Shown here: piece by piece, positions 28,540 to 42,445 of the stretch | Numbering within the stretch: the stretch's first letter is position 1 | How the letters are laid out: every line of letters starts with the position of its first letter | Position numbers and translations under genes: made by a program | Origin: Azolla pinnata | Taxonomy: Eukaryota > Streptophyta > Polypodiopsida > Salviniales > Salviniaceae | NCBI GenBank assembly: GCA_037176905.1 | Contig: JBBBWG010028356.1 | Location: forward strand, 5,240-48,101 | Direction of reading: 5' to 3' | DNA: 42,862 nt | The notes under the pieces: generated by a model | Seen by the model: the letters and a program-made list of their open reading frames with translations, nothing else | Told to the model about the DNA's origin: nothing | The model's database searches: none

Positions 28540-29090
28540 TGATCGTATCTGGCCGGATCTGATCGGGCGATCTTGTGGAACGATATCCTTTGTATTGCGT
28601 GTGACGATGGACTGGAGCCGATTGGTTGGTCCATCTTCCCAAGCCCTAAACCATAACCCAAAACCCTAAACCATGACCTTGAACTTGAAAGGACCTGATC
28701 GTGTTAGATTGGATCGATACATGCAATCTTGTAGAATGAGTTTCTTCTGCGCTGCGTGTGTGAGTTGATGAATCGGTCCGTCGACCTAAGCTCTAGCCCT
28801 AAACCCTAAACATTAACCTTAACCCTAACCCTAACCCTAAACTCTAAACCCTAAACCATGACCCTGAATTCGAAAGGACCCCGATCGTATCGGATCGGAT
28901 CGGCCGGGTCTAAACCCTAAAACCCCCAAACCATGGACCCTGAATTTCCGAAAGGACCCGATTGTATAAGATCGGATCGGTACAAGCGAGGTCTTCTGGA
29001 ACGAGGTTCCTCTGTTCTGCGTGTGGAGCCGACCGACCCGATCGGTCCGCCGATTAAACCCCAAAACCCCAAAACTCAGCCCTAAACCTT
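28540..29090. repeat. Satellite with embedded telomere-like blocks (units about 80-180 bp)
   Basis: At least three to four diverged units can be aligned. Each has CCCTAAACCATGACC, then TGAATT(C)GAAAGGACC, then a GATCGGATCGG segment. The longer units continue with TTCTGCG(T/C)GTGTG, GTCCGCCGA-like and CCCTAAA segments. Units begin near 28660, 28850 and 28930. The word AAACCATGGCCCTGAA recurs at about 29551 beyond the telomere-like array, so the array sits inside this satellite family. This layout is typical of subtelomeric DNA. Confidence 0.75.
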
Positions 29091-29555
29091 GACCCTAACC
29101 TTAACCATAACCCTAACCCTAACCCTAATTCTCGAACCCTAACTCAAACATTAACCCTACATTAATCCTAACCCTAACCCTAACCCTAACCCTAACCCTA
29201 ACCCTAACATTAACCCTACATTAATCCTAACCTTAACCCTAACCCTAACCCTAACCCCTAACCCTAACCTTCACCCTAAACCTAACCCTAACCCTAACCC
29301 TCGCCCTAGCTCTAACACTAACCCTAATCCTAACATTAACTCTAACCCTAACCCTAACCCTAACCCTAATCCTAACCCTAACCCTAGCCCTGACCCTAAT
29401 CCTAACCCGAACCCTAACCCTGACCCTAATCCTAACCCTAACCCTAACCCTGACCCTAATCCTAACCCTGACCCTAACCCTGGCCCTAATCCTAACCCTA
29501 ACCCTAACCCTAACCCTAACCCTAACCCTAAACGCTAAACCCTAAACCCTGAAAC
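29079..29555. repeat. Interstitial telomere-like array, mainly hexamer CCCTAA
   Basis: About 450 bp of nearly continuous CCCTAA hexamers (TTAGGG on the other strand) with point variants (CCTTAA, CCCTGA, CCTAAT, ACATTA). The outer edges carry the plant heptamer CCCTAAA (for example 28800-28855 and 29528-29548). The degenerate copies show it is not a live telomere. Confidence 0.93.
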
Positions 29556-29619
29556 CATGGCCCTGAAGAAGGTGAATTTCTTCCTTTTTTTTTCCTCTTT
29601 CACACAAGAACAGAAAGCC

Positions 29620-29995
29620 GTCGTCGTCGTCGTCGTCGTCGCCATCGCCATCGCCATCGCCATGAACAGACAGTAGCAGCCTTTCCTTCTTCTTCTGCTT
29701 CTTCTGCTTCTGCACATCCACGGACTCACAGATGCAGACAGCAAGACAGTGACAGTTGTAGCGAGGAAGCCTGCCATCGCTCCCCGTCTCTGCACGCTTT
29801 CCCATCCCTCTCTCTTTCTCTCTCTCTCTCTCTCTCATTCTCTTTCTGCGAATTTACGTTTCTTGATCCCTCCCTCCCGGCTTCCATCTGTCGCCGCTCT
29901 TTCCCGCTTCCCGTTTCCTCGCCTCCTTCTCGCCTTCGCTCTGGGAGAACGGCCTGCTCTCTCTCTCTCTCTCTCTCTCGCTCTCTCTCGCCTCT
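29620..29995. repeat. Trinucleotide and CT-rich tracts upstream of the kinesin gene
   Basis: (GTC)n at 29620-29642, (GCCATC)n at 29640-29664, CTT-rich at 29683-29710, and (TC)n at 29811-29837 and 29959-29990. CT-rich tracts are common around plant transcription starts, so this may be the kinesin core promoter or leader (inference). Confidence 0.75.
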
Positions 29996-30357
29996 CCTCT
30001 CCTCTCCCGTGCCTGCATCCGTCCTAATGCGCAACGTTTCCCAGCGAATTCTCGGCCTCGTCATCGCGTGGAAGAAGAAGAAACTCGGCAAATGTACGTA
30101 CTACGGACGCGTCTTTAACCTAGGCCTTCTGCGTCGCCATGCCGGCATATGACTACGGAGAAGAGAAATTCGCTTCTGGAATCTGAACGAGGAGCAACAA
30201 CAACAACAACGACGACGACGGCGACAACAACAACATTAACATTACTCACCGGATTCCTCAGTCATTTTGCTGGTTTGAACAGTTTAAGCGGACCTTCATT
30301 CCTTCAGCCTTCCAAGAAGGAAAACTGTAAGCATATTCTCCATAATCGGAGAGCTCT

Positions 30358-30522
30358 ATGCTAGAGACTGAGCCTAAGACAGCGTTTCAAGTACATGAGC
30401 TTTCCATGGAAGTCGTATGTCCTGAAGAAGAATGGATTTTTCTTGAAGACAGCGTCTTTGAATATGATGATGATGGTGATGACGACGACGACGACACTGC
30501 CGTAAAGGTTAAGCCGAAATAA
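30358..30522 (+). CDS. Upstream ORF, 54 aa, acidic, before the ARK kinesin
   Basis: An ATG-initiated frame of 54 codons plus stop ends 38 nt before the kinesin ATG at 30561. It encodes residues such as VCPEEEWIFLEDSVFEY followed by a Gly-interrupted run of Asp and VKVKPK. It does not overlap the main start. A smaller ATG frame (30027-30152, 41 aa) lies further up. I recognise no family. If the transcript starts near the CT-rich tracts, this would be a uORF and could reduce kinesin translation. It may also be chance. Confidence 0.35.
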   Translation: MLETEPKTAFQVHELSMEVVCPEEEWIFLEDSVFEYDDDGDDDDDDTAVKVKPK

Positions 30523-30560
30523 GAAGAAGAAGTTGTAGAAGAAGAAGAGTGAAGCTTTCC

Positions 30561-30692
30561 ATGGCTACTTCTCGTCCTTCCATCTTGCACAAATTCGTCT
30601 CCAATCCTCCATCTTCTTCTCCATATGGTCGTATTCCTGCTAAACGTGCTGCCAGCAAGTCAGACGACAGTGCAGGTGGGATGAACATTCCG

Positions 30693-30755
<63 letters not shown>

Positions 30756-33700
30756 CCTCTGAATAATCACATGTTTACATGAACTATTCTGGAATTCAGA
30801 ATTCTTCAAAACAGGCTCATTCATGTGCGCATACATATAATTTTTTCTGTTCTTTTCCATTGATAATGGGATTGCTTACACGCATTTCTCTGAATTCTAT
30901 ATTCAGAAGGAGGTTTACAAATGTGTCAAAACAATGGGATATTATGCTTGTCATTCTGCAGCAATATTCTCATGAATTACTTGAAAGATCTTTTTTTCTA
31001 CTGGTGTTTTGATTGATCACTGGGGAAGGAAGCAAAATGCAGATGTTTCTACTCGTCTAATACTTCCACTCTACTTAATCTTCAATGCCTATGCCTGGAT
31101 ATGTTGTTCTGGTTAGGCTAATAGGATGCTGCTATCTATAATGCAACTAAAATCCTGCAAAGTTAAAATTTTGAACAATGGTATCATTCAGATTTTAGTG
31201 TTGTTTGATTGTCCAGCAAGATGAATGCATTGGAGCTTTGTCTTGCATAATGGTGACACAATCACTATCCAATGTCTACATTGGATGTCTCATGATTAAG
31301 TCTGACGTATGATCACGTTTTCTTTTATGTCCACTGGAACTTTGGTTCTGCACAATCACAGCCTAAACTTATCTTTAAAACCATGAAAGCATCTTGAGAC
31401 ATGAATTCCAGAAAATAGTTTGAACCATAAGGCAGCCTAATATGTTACCAAAGTACAGGATTGATAACTTAGATAATGGAATGCATGATATGCGTCCCAC
31501 ACACATAAAATTGATCATCTTATGGGTCCAATCATGGATAAACTCTCAAAGAAAAGCTTTATTTGGATTAATAAGAGATCTGTTCGTACGCATGTATACG
31601 CACGTGATCTGTTCATTCTGGAAGTGTCTTATGGCGATAGGAAAATTCCTAAAATGGCCCCATCCTTCTGTTACACATCTAATAAACAAGAGGTAAATTA
31701 GACAAACTTTTGTAATTTTGTTGGAAAATTTGCTATTCCTCTCCCATTTTTCTGCTTTCTTTGTTATTTCACTCTCTCTGATTTCCTTACTTCTATTCTT
31801 TGGCGTTGGTACTTTTAAATGTAAAACATGCAAAGGTTTCTCCATTATTGTGTTTCACTGTGTGATTTCTTTGATCACAGTATCTGGGCGGGTTCGGGTA
31901 GCTGTGAGGCTTCGTCCCAGGAATGTAGAAGAGGTGAAGATGGATGTGGACTTTGCAGATTGTGTTGAGCTTGAACCAGAGGTCACATCTTACGTACTTC
32001 TGTGAATGCTTATGCAAACATAATTAGTAAAGTCAATGCATATCCTCAAACCAACGAAAGGCAGTTCATTTTGTTATCATAAGGGTGCTTGACACCTCCA
32101 CCTGAAAAGAGCATATGTTTGTATTGGGTCTTTGAAAAAGGCTTTGCATCGTCTGCAGCTCAATTAGGATTTTGAAGATGGTTACTATTGAGGCTTCTCT
32201 CTGCTTAATGAAGTCAAATAACTATCATATAGGTTTACTGATGGTTTTCAATTTTCTTTTGTACAGCTGCACAGATTGAAGCTTCGAAAGAATAATTGGG
32301 AGTCTGATACATTCCAATTTGATCAAGTTTTTACCGAGCATGCATCTCAGAAGCGTGTGTATGAAGTTGTGGGAAAACCTGTTGTAGAGGTATTTTTGAA
32401 TATCTTTAGCATGAGAATGATACATTTAGTCAAGTCTTTAATCATATGGCAAGCTGATGATTTTTACATGATATAAATTTGCATGTGGTGTGTGTGTATG
32501 TAGAGACAATATATGATTAAGTCCACATTAGACACAAAGAATTCAATGAAGTGTTCTGCCATATATATTGCTCATGTCTAGATGTTAATATTTTTTTTTT
32601 TCGGACATGATATCTGCTATCCCTCTCTCTAGGTTAAGGTTAATAATGCAAATTTTTTATGATGAATACTTTTTCGTTCATATGACTTTATGCTACTAAG
32701 TTTTAGTAGTAAGGGGAGGATTGTGTATGAGACCTCAGATGTACAATCAAGTTTCAATTTGCTGCTCTGACTTCTTAAGCTGCCAGACCTGGTGCTACAT
32801 TTTCTTCCATGTAACTGTGATATGTTCTCATGCAATAATTTTAGAGCGTGTTGGAGGGGTACAATGGAACCTTAATGGCATATGGCCAAACAGGGACGGG
32901 TAAGACTTACACTTTGGGTCAGTTAAGTGATGAAGATGACTCAAGTCGTGGAATAATGGTGAGAGCAGTAGAGGACATTCTTGCGGGAGTTTCTTCAAAA
33001 GATGATTCGGTAACAGTTTCATACCTGCAGGTGAATTGCCCATGCTGTTTTCGACAGTAAAATAAACATGTAGTCATCTGTCTGCATAGAATCTACTTTT
33101 GGTAGCTGCTAAATATCACAATGTTGTTTCAGCTTTATATGGAGATGATTCAAGACCTTCTTTCTCCAGAGAAAGAAAATATTTCAATTGTTGAGGATCC
33201 CAAGATGAGAGATGTATGTGTTCCTGGGGCTTCTATAGTTGAAGTGAAGGACTCTAAAAGCTTTATAGATTTGCTGAAGATTGGGGAAGCGAACAGAGCG
33301 GTCGCGAACACAAAGCTCAATGCAGAATCATCTCGTAGCCATGCTATACTCATTGTAAGAATATTCATCTAATTTTGTACTGGAAAGTATTCAGACCTAC
33401 AAGAATGACATGCACTAGGAATGTTTTCGAAGTATAAGTTGATAATGTTGGTTAAGAAAACATCAATTCATGAATTGTTCTGTGTAATGCGCTTTCTAAA
33501 AGAGATTAGAGACATGTTGGACTTGTGTATTGTTTCTTTTATTGGGTAAATTAGAGTTGAGATGGTTTGATTTTAACTGTTTACAGAGACATTATTGATG
33601 CTGACTGGTTTACTCCAGGTGACCGTCAAAAAGCTTGTGAAGGAGAGTTCCGAAGAGTTCCATGTTTCAGAGAGTGTTGAAAATCTGTTTTGTGGAAGAG

Positions 33701-36700
33701 AATTTTCAGTCCCTACTGTTCGACGGAGCAAATTAGTAGTTGTTGATCTTGCTGGTTCCGAACGAATCGATAAATCTGGTTTGTAAAAGTTTTGCATACT
33801 GTTTCACATAAACTCTAAATGCCTGTATGTCTCTCATAAGTGAAATTGGGCTTGTTTTCAGGAGTTGGGGGTTCTTCTCTAGATGAAGCTAAGTCTATTA
33901 ATCTATCACTGACGGCACTTGGAAAATGCATTAATGCACTTGCAGAAGGAAGTTCTCATGTTCCAGTAAGAGATTCCAAACTGACGAGATTGCTTCGTGA
34001 TTCATTTGGAGGTGTTTCTTTGTTCTCTATTATCATGCAGTCTGGAAATTTCTTGAATGTTATGTGCACAGTTATGCTTATTGCTATGGGCATAGTTGTC
34101 ACAGAACATCTATGTCCTGAGTTCATGTATATGGACGGTTTACCATCTCTAAGTGCACAATATTTGCTGTGAAGCCACTCTGAGATACAAGTGGTTTGGA
34201 TTGTTTTGGTATTTTTTTTTCTGTGAGACGCATTTGTTTTCTTCATTTTCCCATAGGTACACTAATAAATGTTGCATGAAATTTTAATGGACATGGTCTT
34301 GAGGGGTATATCATTAAATTTCTCTTACTTCCTTGAACATCCTTTGTAAGTAATGGACCTGAACTCATGGTCTTGAGGGATATATCTTTAAATTTCTCTT
34401 ACTACCTTTAACATCCTTCTTAAAGCATCATGTTCTTTTCTATATCTGCAATGGACATCTTATGCTCTAACATTTGGAGTGTATCTTAGAAGAGAATTTT
34501 TCATATATAACTGATAGTGTAGAAACAAAGTGAGATATAAGGGCTGTTATACATAGGTATATGGCATTGTCACAAAATGCAAACATTCATTAAGAGTTTA
34601 TACTTTTCTGTAAGTGCGTTAACTGTTATGGTATGTGAATGAGAACTTAGAGATGTTGCTTTTATTTTCTGTTGATTCAAGTAAGCTTTCTAAATTGGCA
34701 AATGAACTTCAATATTTATCTTTATACCGTTTTGGCTGTTTGAGATGAGAAAACACTTAATTTTTGTAATTTTGTGATAGGGTCTGCTAGAACATCTCTG
34801 GTCATCACTATTGGACCATCTCCTCGTCATCGAGGGGAAACTCTGAGCACTATCATGTTTGGGCAAAGAGTAAGGTTATGAATACTGCAATCCCTTGCAA
34901 AAATACCAATGTTTGAAGATTTAAATGTCTTATTCATATGCTCCTTGATCTTATCTCTTGTGAAGGCAATGAAGGTTGAAAATATGGTGAAGCTGAAGGA
35001 AGAATATGATTACAAGAGTCTTAGCCGCAAACTTGAGAAGGAGATTGACCGATTGGTTATAGAAAATGAAAGACAAATGAAGGCAATGCTTGGTGCCGAG
35101 TGTCTGGAAAAAGCATATGAAGAGGTAATTAATTTCACCATCACTTTTTGGCTGTGCAACACCATCCTGATGATTTTGGGAACATCAGCCAATTGTAGGA
35201 GTATATTTGTATTTAGAATGTTTGGCATAGACCCTATGTTTAATTGCAACCTTTTTTAGTTTTTCACGTTTAAATCCTTGAAATTTTAGGAGAGTATATT
35301 CTGAAATAAAAGAAACGGTCTGTTCTTTAACACAGTATCATTCCATTAAGGCATTATCTGTATGAAACAACTATGGAGAGGGCTAAAATATCAATAGTGA
35401 CGAATTCGGGGTTTCTTTGGACGATTCCATGAGCACACCTAAAAATAATTTGGTAACATAGGATTTCCATGATGAATGTGAAGTATACTGTCCAACATCT
35501 CATGGAAATGGATGTGTATCTGTATCTGCATCAAGGCACTTAGCATAAGAGCCAAGCATGCAAGGGGAATAATGCAGTTACGTCTAATGTGCCCATAAGC
35601 TTTGTTAGCAGCTCAGTGGTACAATGATATCCAGGAAATTCATACCAAAGGTAGGAATGTTCTATGATGCCCTCGGTTCCTGGCTGTGCATTTCATTCAT
35701 TTTACTATGGTAGAAATTCCTATAATGTGTCTTCAAGTTCAGACATTCAATAATCTCGTTATGTTCTGGTGAAATAAATGAGTTCTTCTTATTTCCACTT
35801 GGGTAGAGCACATCCTATTCTCACAATGCACTCTTTATAAGGGTCTTACGAATCCAATAGTGCAATTTTCTAGATGGCGACTGCTCTAAAAACTAAACAT
35901 GACAAAGAACTCGTCGAGTTGACTGAGAGTTTGCATTTAGCGCAAGATCAGAAAAGGAAGCTAGAAAGTGACCTCAAAGCATGTCAGGATGAGCTTCAGT
36001 ACCAAAAGGAGGTATGCAATTGAATTGATTGGTTGTTCTAAAGGATAAGACCATGAATATAACCAATAAAGTGCTTATTCAGTTAGAATTTTAACGATAT
36101 TATACTAATATTTGTGGCATGCCAAAATATCAGATGTTTATTATATATGGTTGGTTTTTTCAGAAATTAAGTGAAGAGTCAATCAAGAGCCTAACCCTGG
36201 AACAAGAAAATAATTCTTTGAATCTGAAGTTGCACCAATTACAATCTGAAATGGATGAGGTTGAATCCAGAAAGTTTTGTTAGTTTACTGCATCTGAAAT
36301 TTGTGGAGATTTTGGCATCGTTTTTCATTATTATATCTACTATTTGTGTGTAGATGCAAAGAATAATGCAGCAAGGAAGAACAGGAGGCTATATGAAATA
36401 TGATAGAACACAGGGCTTACAAAAACTCAGTCAAAATAGAGATGGAATCCGAGGCCAGAAGTCCACAATCGTGAAATTGTTTGAGCAAGGTAGGAATGAA
36501 TGCATTTTGGTAAAATGTGTATGCTGGGTAACTCAGAGATCAACTGACATTTGAGCCATGTTTCCAGTGGGTTTGGAAAATGTATTGAGACTTTTGGAGT
36601 CACCAGATGATGATGTTCAAATTCAAGCTTTAAAAGTGGTTGCCAATCTAGCAGCGGATGGTATGTGGATATTCCAAGATTTGAAAGAGTTCTTGATAGT

Positions 36701-38124
36701 TCACAGGGTTTGACGTGTTTTTTCCTTTTTATACATATAGAAGTAAGCCAGGAAAAGATTGTTGATGCTGGAGGCTTATGCACATTACTGCAAATTCTGC
36801 AACGTGCGAAAGATGAAACTACCCGGCGTGTTACTGCTGGTGCCATTGCAAATCTAGCTATGAATGGTAATTGTAATGAAATGATTGCAAACAAAACTGC
36901 CATCATTTCTGTACAGAGCTAAATGCAATTGAATATGCAGCCAACATGATCAACCCCTTGTCCCCTCTTGCTATAGTTTGCAGCCTGTCCTCATTACCTT
37001 TAGAAAACACTAGTTATGTCGATTCAATAATTTTCCGTTTTTGCAGAGAGGAATCAGATCTTAATTGCTGAGAATGGAGCAGTGAAACTATTAGCATATA
37101 CAGCTAAGGATGCAGAAGACCCACAAACATTATGTATGGTGGCTGGAGCACTAGCAAATCTTTGTGGGAATGGTAAATTGTGTACAGAAAAGAGTAAGCT
37201 TTTAATGCTTGTGTTGAGCAACCAACATCCTTTAACATTATAATGCAGGAGAACTGCAAATGAAATTAAGACAGGAAGGTGCTATAAAAACACTCCTTGG
37301 GATGGCAAGGTTAGGACACTCAGATGTGCAAGCTCAAGTTGCTCGCGGAATCGCAAATTTTGCTAAATGCGAATCCCAACAAGCTGTGCAAGGTTCGGTT
37401 CTTCTAATCTTGTTGGAAACTAATTTTGAATGCTTGTGAAGATATGGTGTTTCATTGATTATCGAGTTTGCCATGCAAGGAAATTAAGTTCAACCTCATT
37501 TAAATAGAAGCATAGCAACTAAATGGGAGGCTGTGGTTGTCCTGATTTTGGCCACAACTGTGAACCAGTGGTGAAAATGAAAATGAGCTGTTTGCTGCTT
37601 TCGCATTCTAACAATCACAATATGTCCACCAAACTTTGCAAATATGTGACATTCGTGATGAACCCGTTACGAAGATTAAGAGTAACGTCAGAGAAATCTT
37701 TATTTTTTTCAGAGGGGAAATTAAGATCGTCACTTATCGAAGATGGAGTGTTGCCGTGGGTAGTTTACAATGCAAGCAATGACCTGGCTACCATCAGGAG
37801 ACACATTGAATTTACACTCTGTCACTTGGCCCAAAACGGTAATGTCATGTTTCTAACTTCCACTTTTGCAGACACTAAGTAGAAATATGAAAGGAAAAAA
37901 CAAAAAGGACACCATTCTCTTCAGAATCCATTATTGACGAGCATTTGGTAAATCTTTTTGCAGAAACCAACACAGAAGACCTTATTAAGGCAGGTGCTTT
38001 CAAAGAGCTTGTCCGTATATCGACTGAGAGCGATCGGGAAGACATTCGCGAGTGTACATACAGGGCTATTTGTGCCAGTCCGACACTACAAGCGGAGCTT
38101 ACGAAATTGAGAACTCCATCTTAA
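30561..38124 (+). CDS. ARK: Armadillo-repeat kinesin (ARK family, N-terminal motor)
   Basis: Plus-end-directed type microtubule motor fused to armadillo repeats; plant ARK proteins control microtubule dynamics, nuclear movement and tip growth. Exons: 30561-30675, 31881-31981, 32267-32389, 32845-33030, 33133-33354, 33619-33778, 33862-34011, 34781-34869, 34966-35124, 35874-36011, 36164-36259, 36354-36489, 36568-36660, 36741-36866, 37047-37172, 37249-37392, 37713-37838, 37964-38124; 2451 nt, 816 aa. Motor at about 40-395: GQTGTGKT P-loop (127-134), NAESSRSH switch I (238-245), DLAGSER switch II (292-298), and [15 protein letters not shown] charged coiled coil covers about 383-545. ARM repeats cover about 559-816, for example [19 protein letters not shown] and GALANLCGN. 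It is somewhat shorter than Arabidopsis relatives (about 900-1050 aa), mainly in the coil, so a missed exon in intron 35125-35873 is possible. Intron 1 is 1.2 kb with (CT)n. Confidence 0.95.
30694..30752. repeat. (CT)n microsatellite in ARK intron 1
   Basis: A nearly pure (TC)n run begins about 19 bp after the donor of the first coding exon. Confidence 0.95.
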
Positions 38125-38614
38125 ACATATTGATAGCATAAACATATTCCCAAGGAAGTACTTAACAGGATTCGAGGCCCGATCAGAAAGCAAAAATTTT
38201 AGCTGTCCTAGGATATGAAACCCAGGTCCCCATTTTAAAACATATTCTTTGTTTAAACCTGTAGGATATCTCGAAATTGTAGATAAAGATCTAAAGCGTA
38301 TTTGTAATACATACCCGAGCCAAAATTTATATCCCAAATAGAATTCTACTGCATTCCATCAGGTAGAGGGTTTTGCCGGATAGAGTTTAGTATCTATCAT
38401 AAAGGGCATCATCAAAAAGAAAAGTTGTATGTACAGAGTTTGAAAACTGAGTTTTGAGTCGGATCATCTGTTGTTTGTTCATGATTCCCTCCCTAAACCG
38501 CTAATGTCTGAAAAGCGATCTTTGCTAGTGCATGCAAGCACTAGTTGTAGACGCGAATGGTTTTAGTAATAATACTAAGAGATTGCAGCAAATTGGACCT
38601 GCACTGCATTGTGT

Positions 38615-38651
<37 letters not shown>

Positions 38652-39274
38652 GTGAGTGAGTTTGTTGCAGATAACAACAATTCAGCTTTTGATGGTTTCT
38701 CAGCATTCTTCAGCTCAACATTTTGACCATTTTTCCCATATCAGGTTTGCTGGGTTTCATTCACCACAAAGAGAAAAAAAACAAGCAGTCAAAAGAGCTT
38801 CAGAGCTGCTCTCCATCAAATTGCTTACAGTTTTACATGGCTTGCAATGGCAACAGGAGTCAGGGAAGAAGTCAGAGGCACCATTACTTGGGAAGAGAGG
38901 TCATTGTATTTATGTTTCTTTTACAGTCAGTATAAACTTAACACACCATGGAATCAAAGTAGAAGAAAAGGTGATCTAAGGACAGAGGCAAAGGAGGGGA
39001 ACGAACTGCAGAGAATTTGAGCAGAAGGCAAAGAGGGCCAAGAACACATTTATTTGGTTGTAGAAATGCTGAACCAATAATCTGTATTGCTCTTCAACCT
39101 CCCCTCCTCCTTCCATATCCTATATGACATCAACTGCCCTCCAAGGTTATCAAGGCAAATCTTCTTTTGATATTTCTGGGAAGACTAGCATCAATCCTGG
39201 TTTTCTCTGTTCGCTTTTTGAAGTTCATCAATCCTCCCTGAGGTGAATGAATGGATTCTTCTTGATCTCCGTCA
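38125..39274. other. Convergent intergenic region between ARK and ROP
   Basis: Contains the 3' UTRs of both tail-to-tail genes and a (TA)n run at 38618-38646. Open frames here (for example 38656-38979) are unsupported. No other gene is visible. Confidence 0.7.
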
Positions 39275-41833
<2,559 letters not shown>

Positions 41834-41853
41834 TCACCAAATTCAACTGCAAA

Positions 41854-41854
<1 letters not shown>

Positions 41855-41885
<31 letters not shown>

Positions 41886-41974
41886 CTTCTTCTTCTTCTT
41901 GTTGCACTGTCTCTCCTCTGTTCTTGGCTATGGCATTTCAATGCTTCTACACACACACACACACTCACTCACTC

Positions 41975-42005
<31 letters not shown>

Positions 42006-42062
42006 CTTGCACTGCCTCTCTCTCCTCTGTTCTTGGCTATGGCATTTCAATGCTTCTACACA
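41855..42062. repeat. CTT tracts and tandem duplication upstream of ROP
   Basis: Two direct copies each consist of a long (CTT)n run, then GCACTG and a CT-rich segment, then TTCTTGGCTATGGCATTTCA and ATGCTTCTACACA. They are separated by (CA)n and (CTCA)n. On the ROP strand this is a GAA-rich leader or promoter. A third CTT block lies at 42249-42358. Confidence 0.9.
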
Positions 42063-42445
42063 TTACACCCACAACACATTCTGCCTCCGTCTCTTCTGTC
42101 TCGCACAGGGAACAGAGCATTTCACCCAACTTTCCCTTCTGCCTCGGAAAAAGACCACACCCCATTGAAGTGAAAAAGCAAGAACTGAAATCTACCTTTT
42201 CCCTTTCCTTGCTTCTGAATCCCAAGGAAAAAGAGCCCACCTCACTCCCTTCTTCTTCTTCTTCTTCTTCTTCTTCTTCTTCAGCTTCTTCTTTCTTTCT
42301 TTCTTCTTCTTCAGCTTCTTCTTTCTTTCTTTCTTCTTCTTCTTCTTCTTCTTCTTCCTCTGTCTGCTCCACATGTGTGGAGGAGATCAGAGCAAGCTCT
42401 TACAATCCAAACCCTAGAAGTTCCATGGAGCATGCCTGCCTATGA
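42063..42445. other. Upstream region of ROP, no gene seen
   Basis: Contains a CTT/CTTTCTTT tract (42249-42358) with an internal duplication (TCAGCTTCTTCTTTCTTTCT twice). The long Ser-rich plus-strand frame across 41516-42445 is a by-product of the triplet repeats. Probable ROP promoter region. Confidence 0.6.

Noticed and set aside
28126..28669. Ser/Arg/Asp-rich ORF resembling an SR protein
   Set aside because: Pure translation of the 28-30 bp minisatellite; frames on both strands are open equally.
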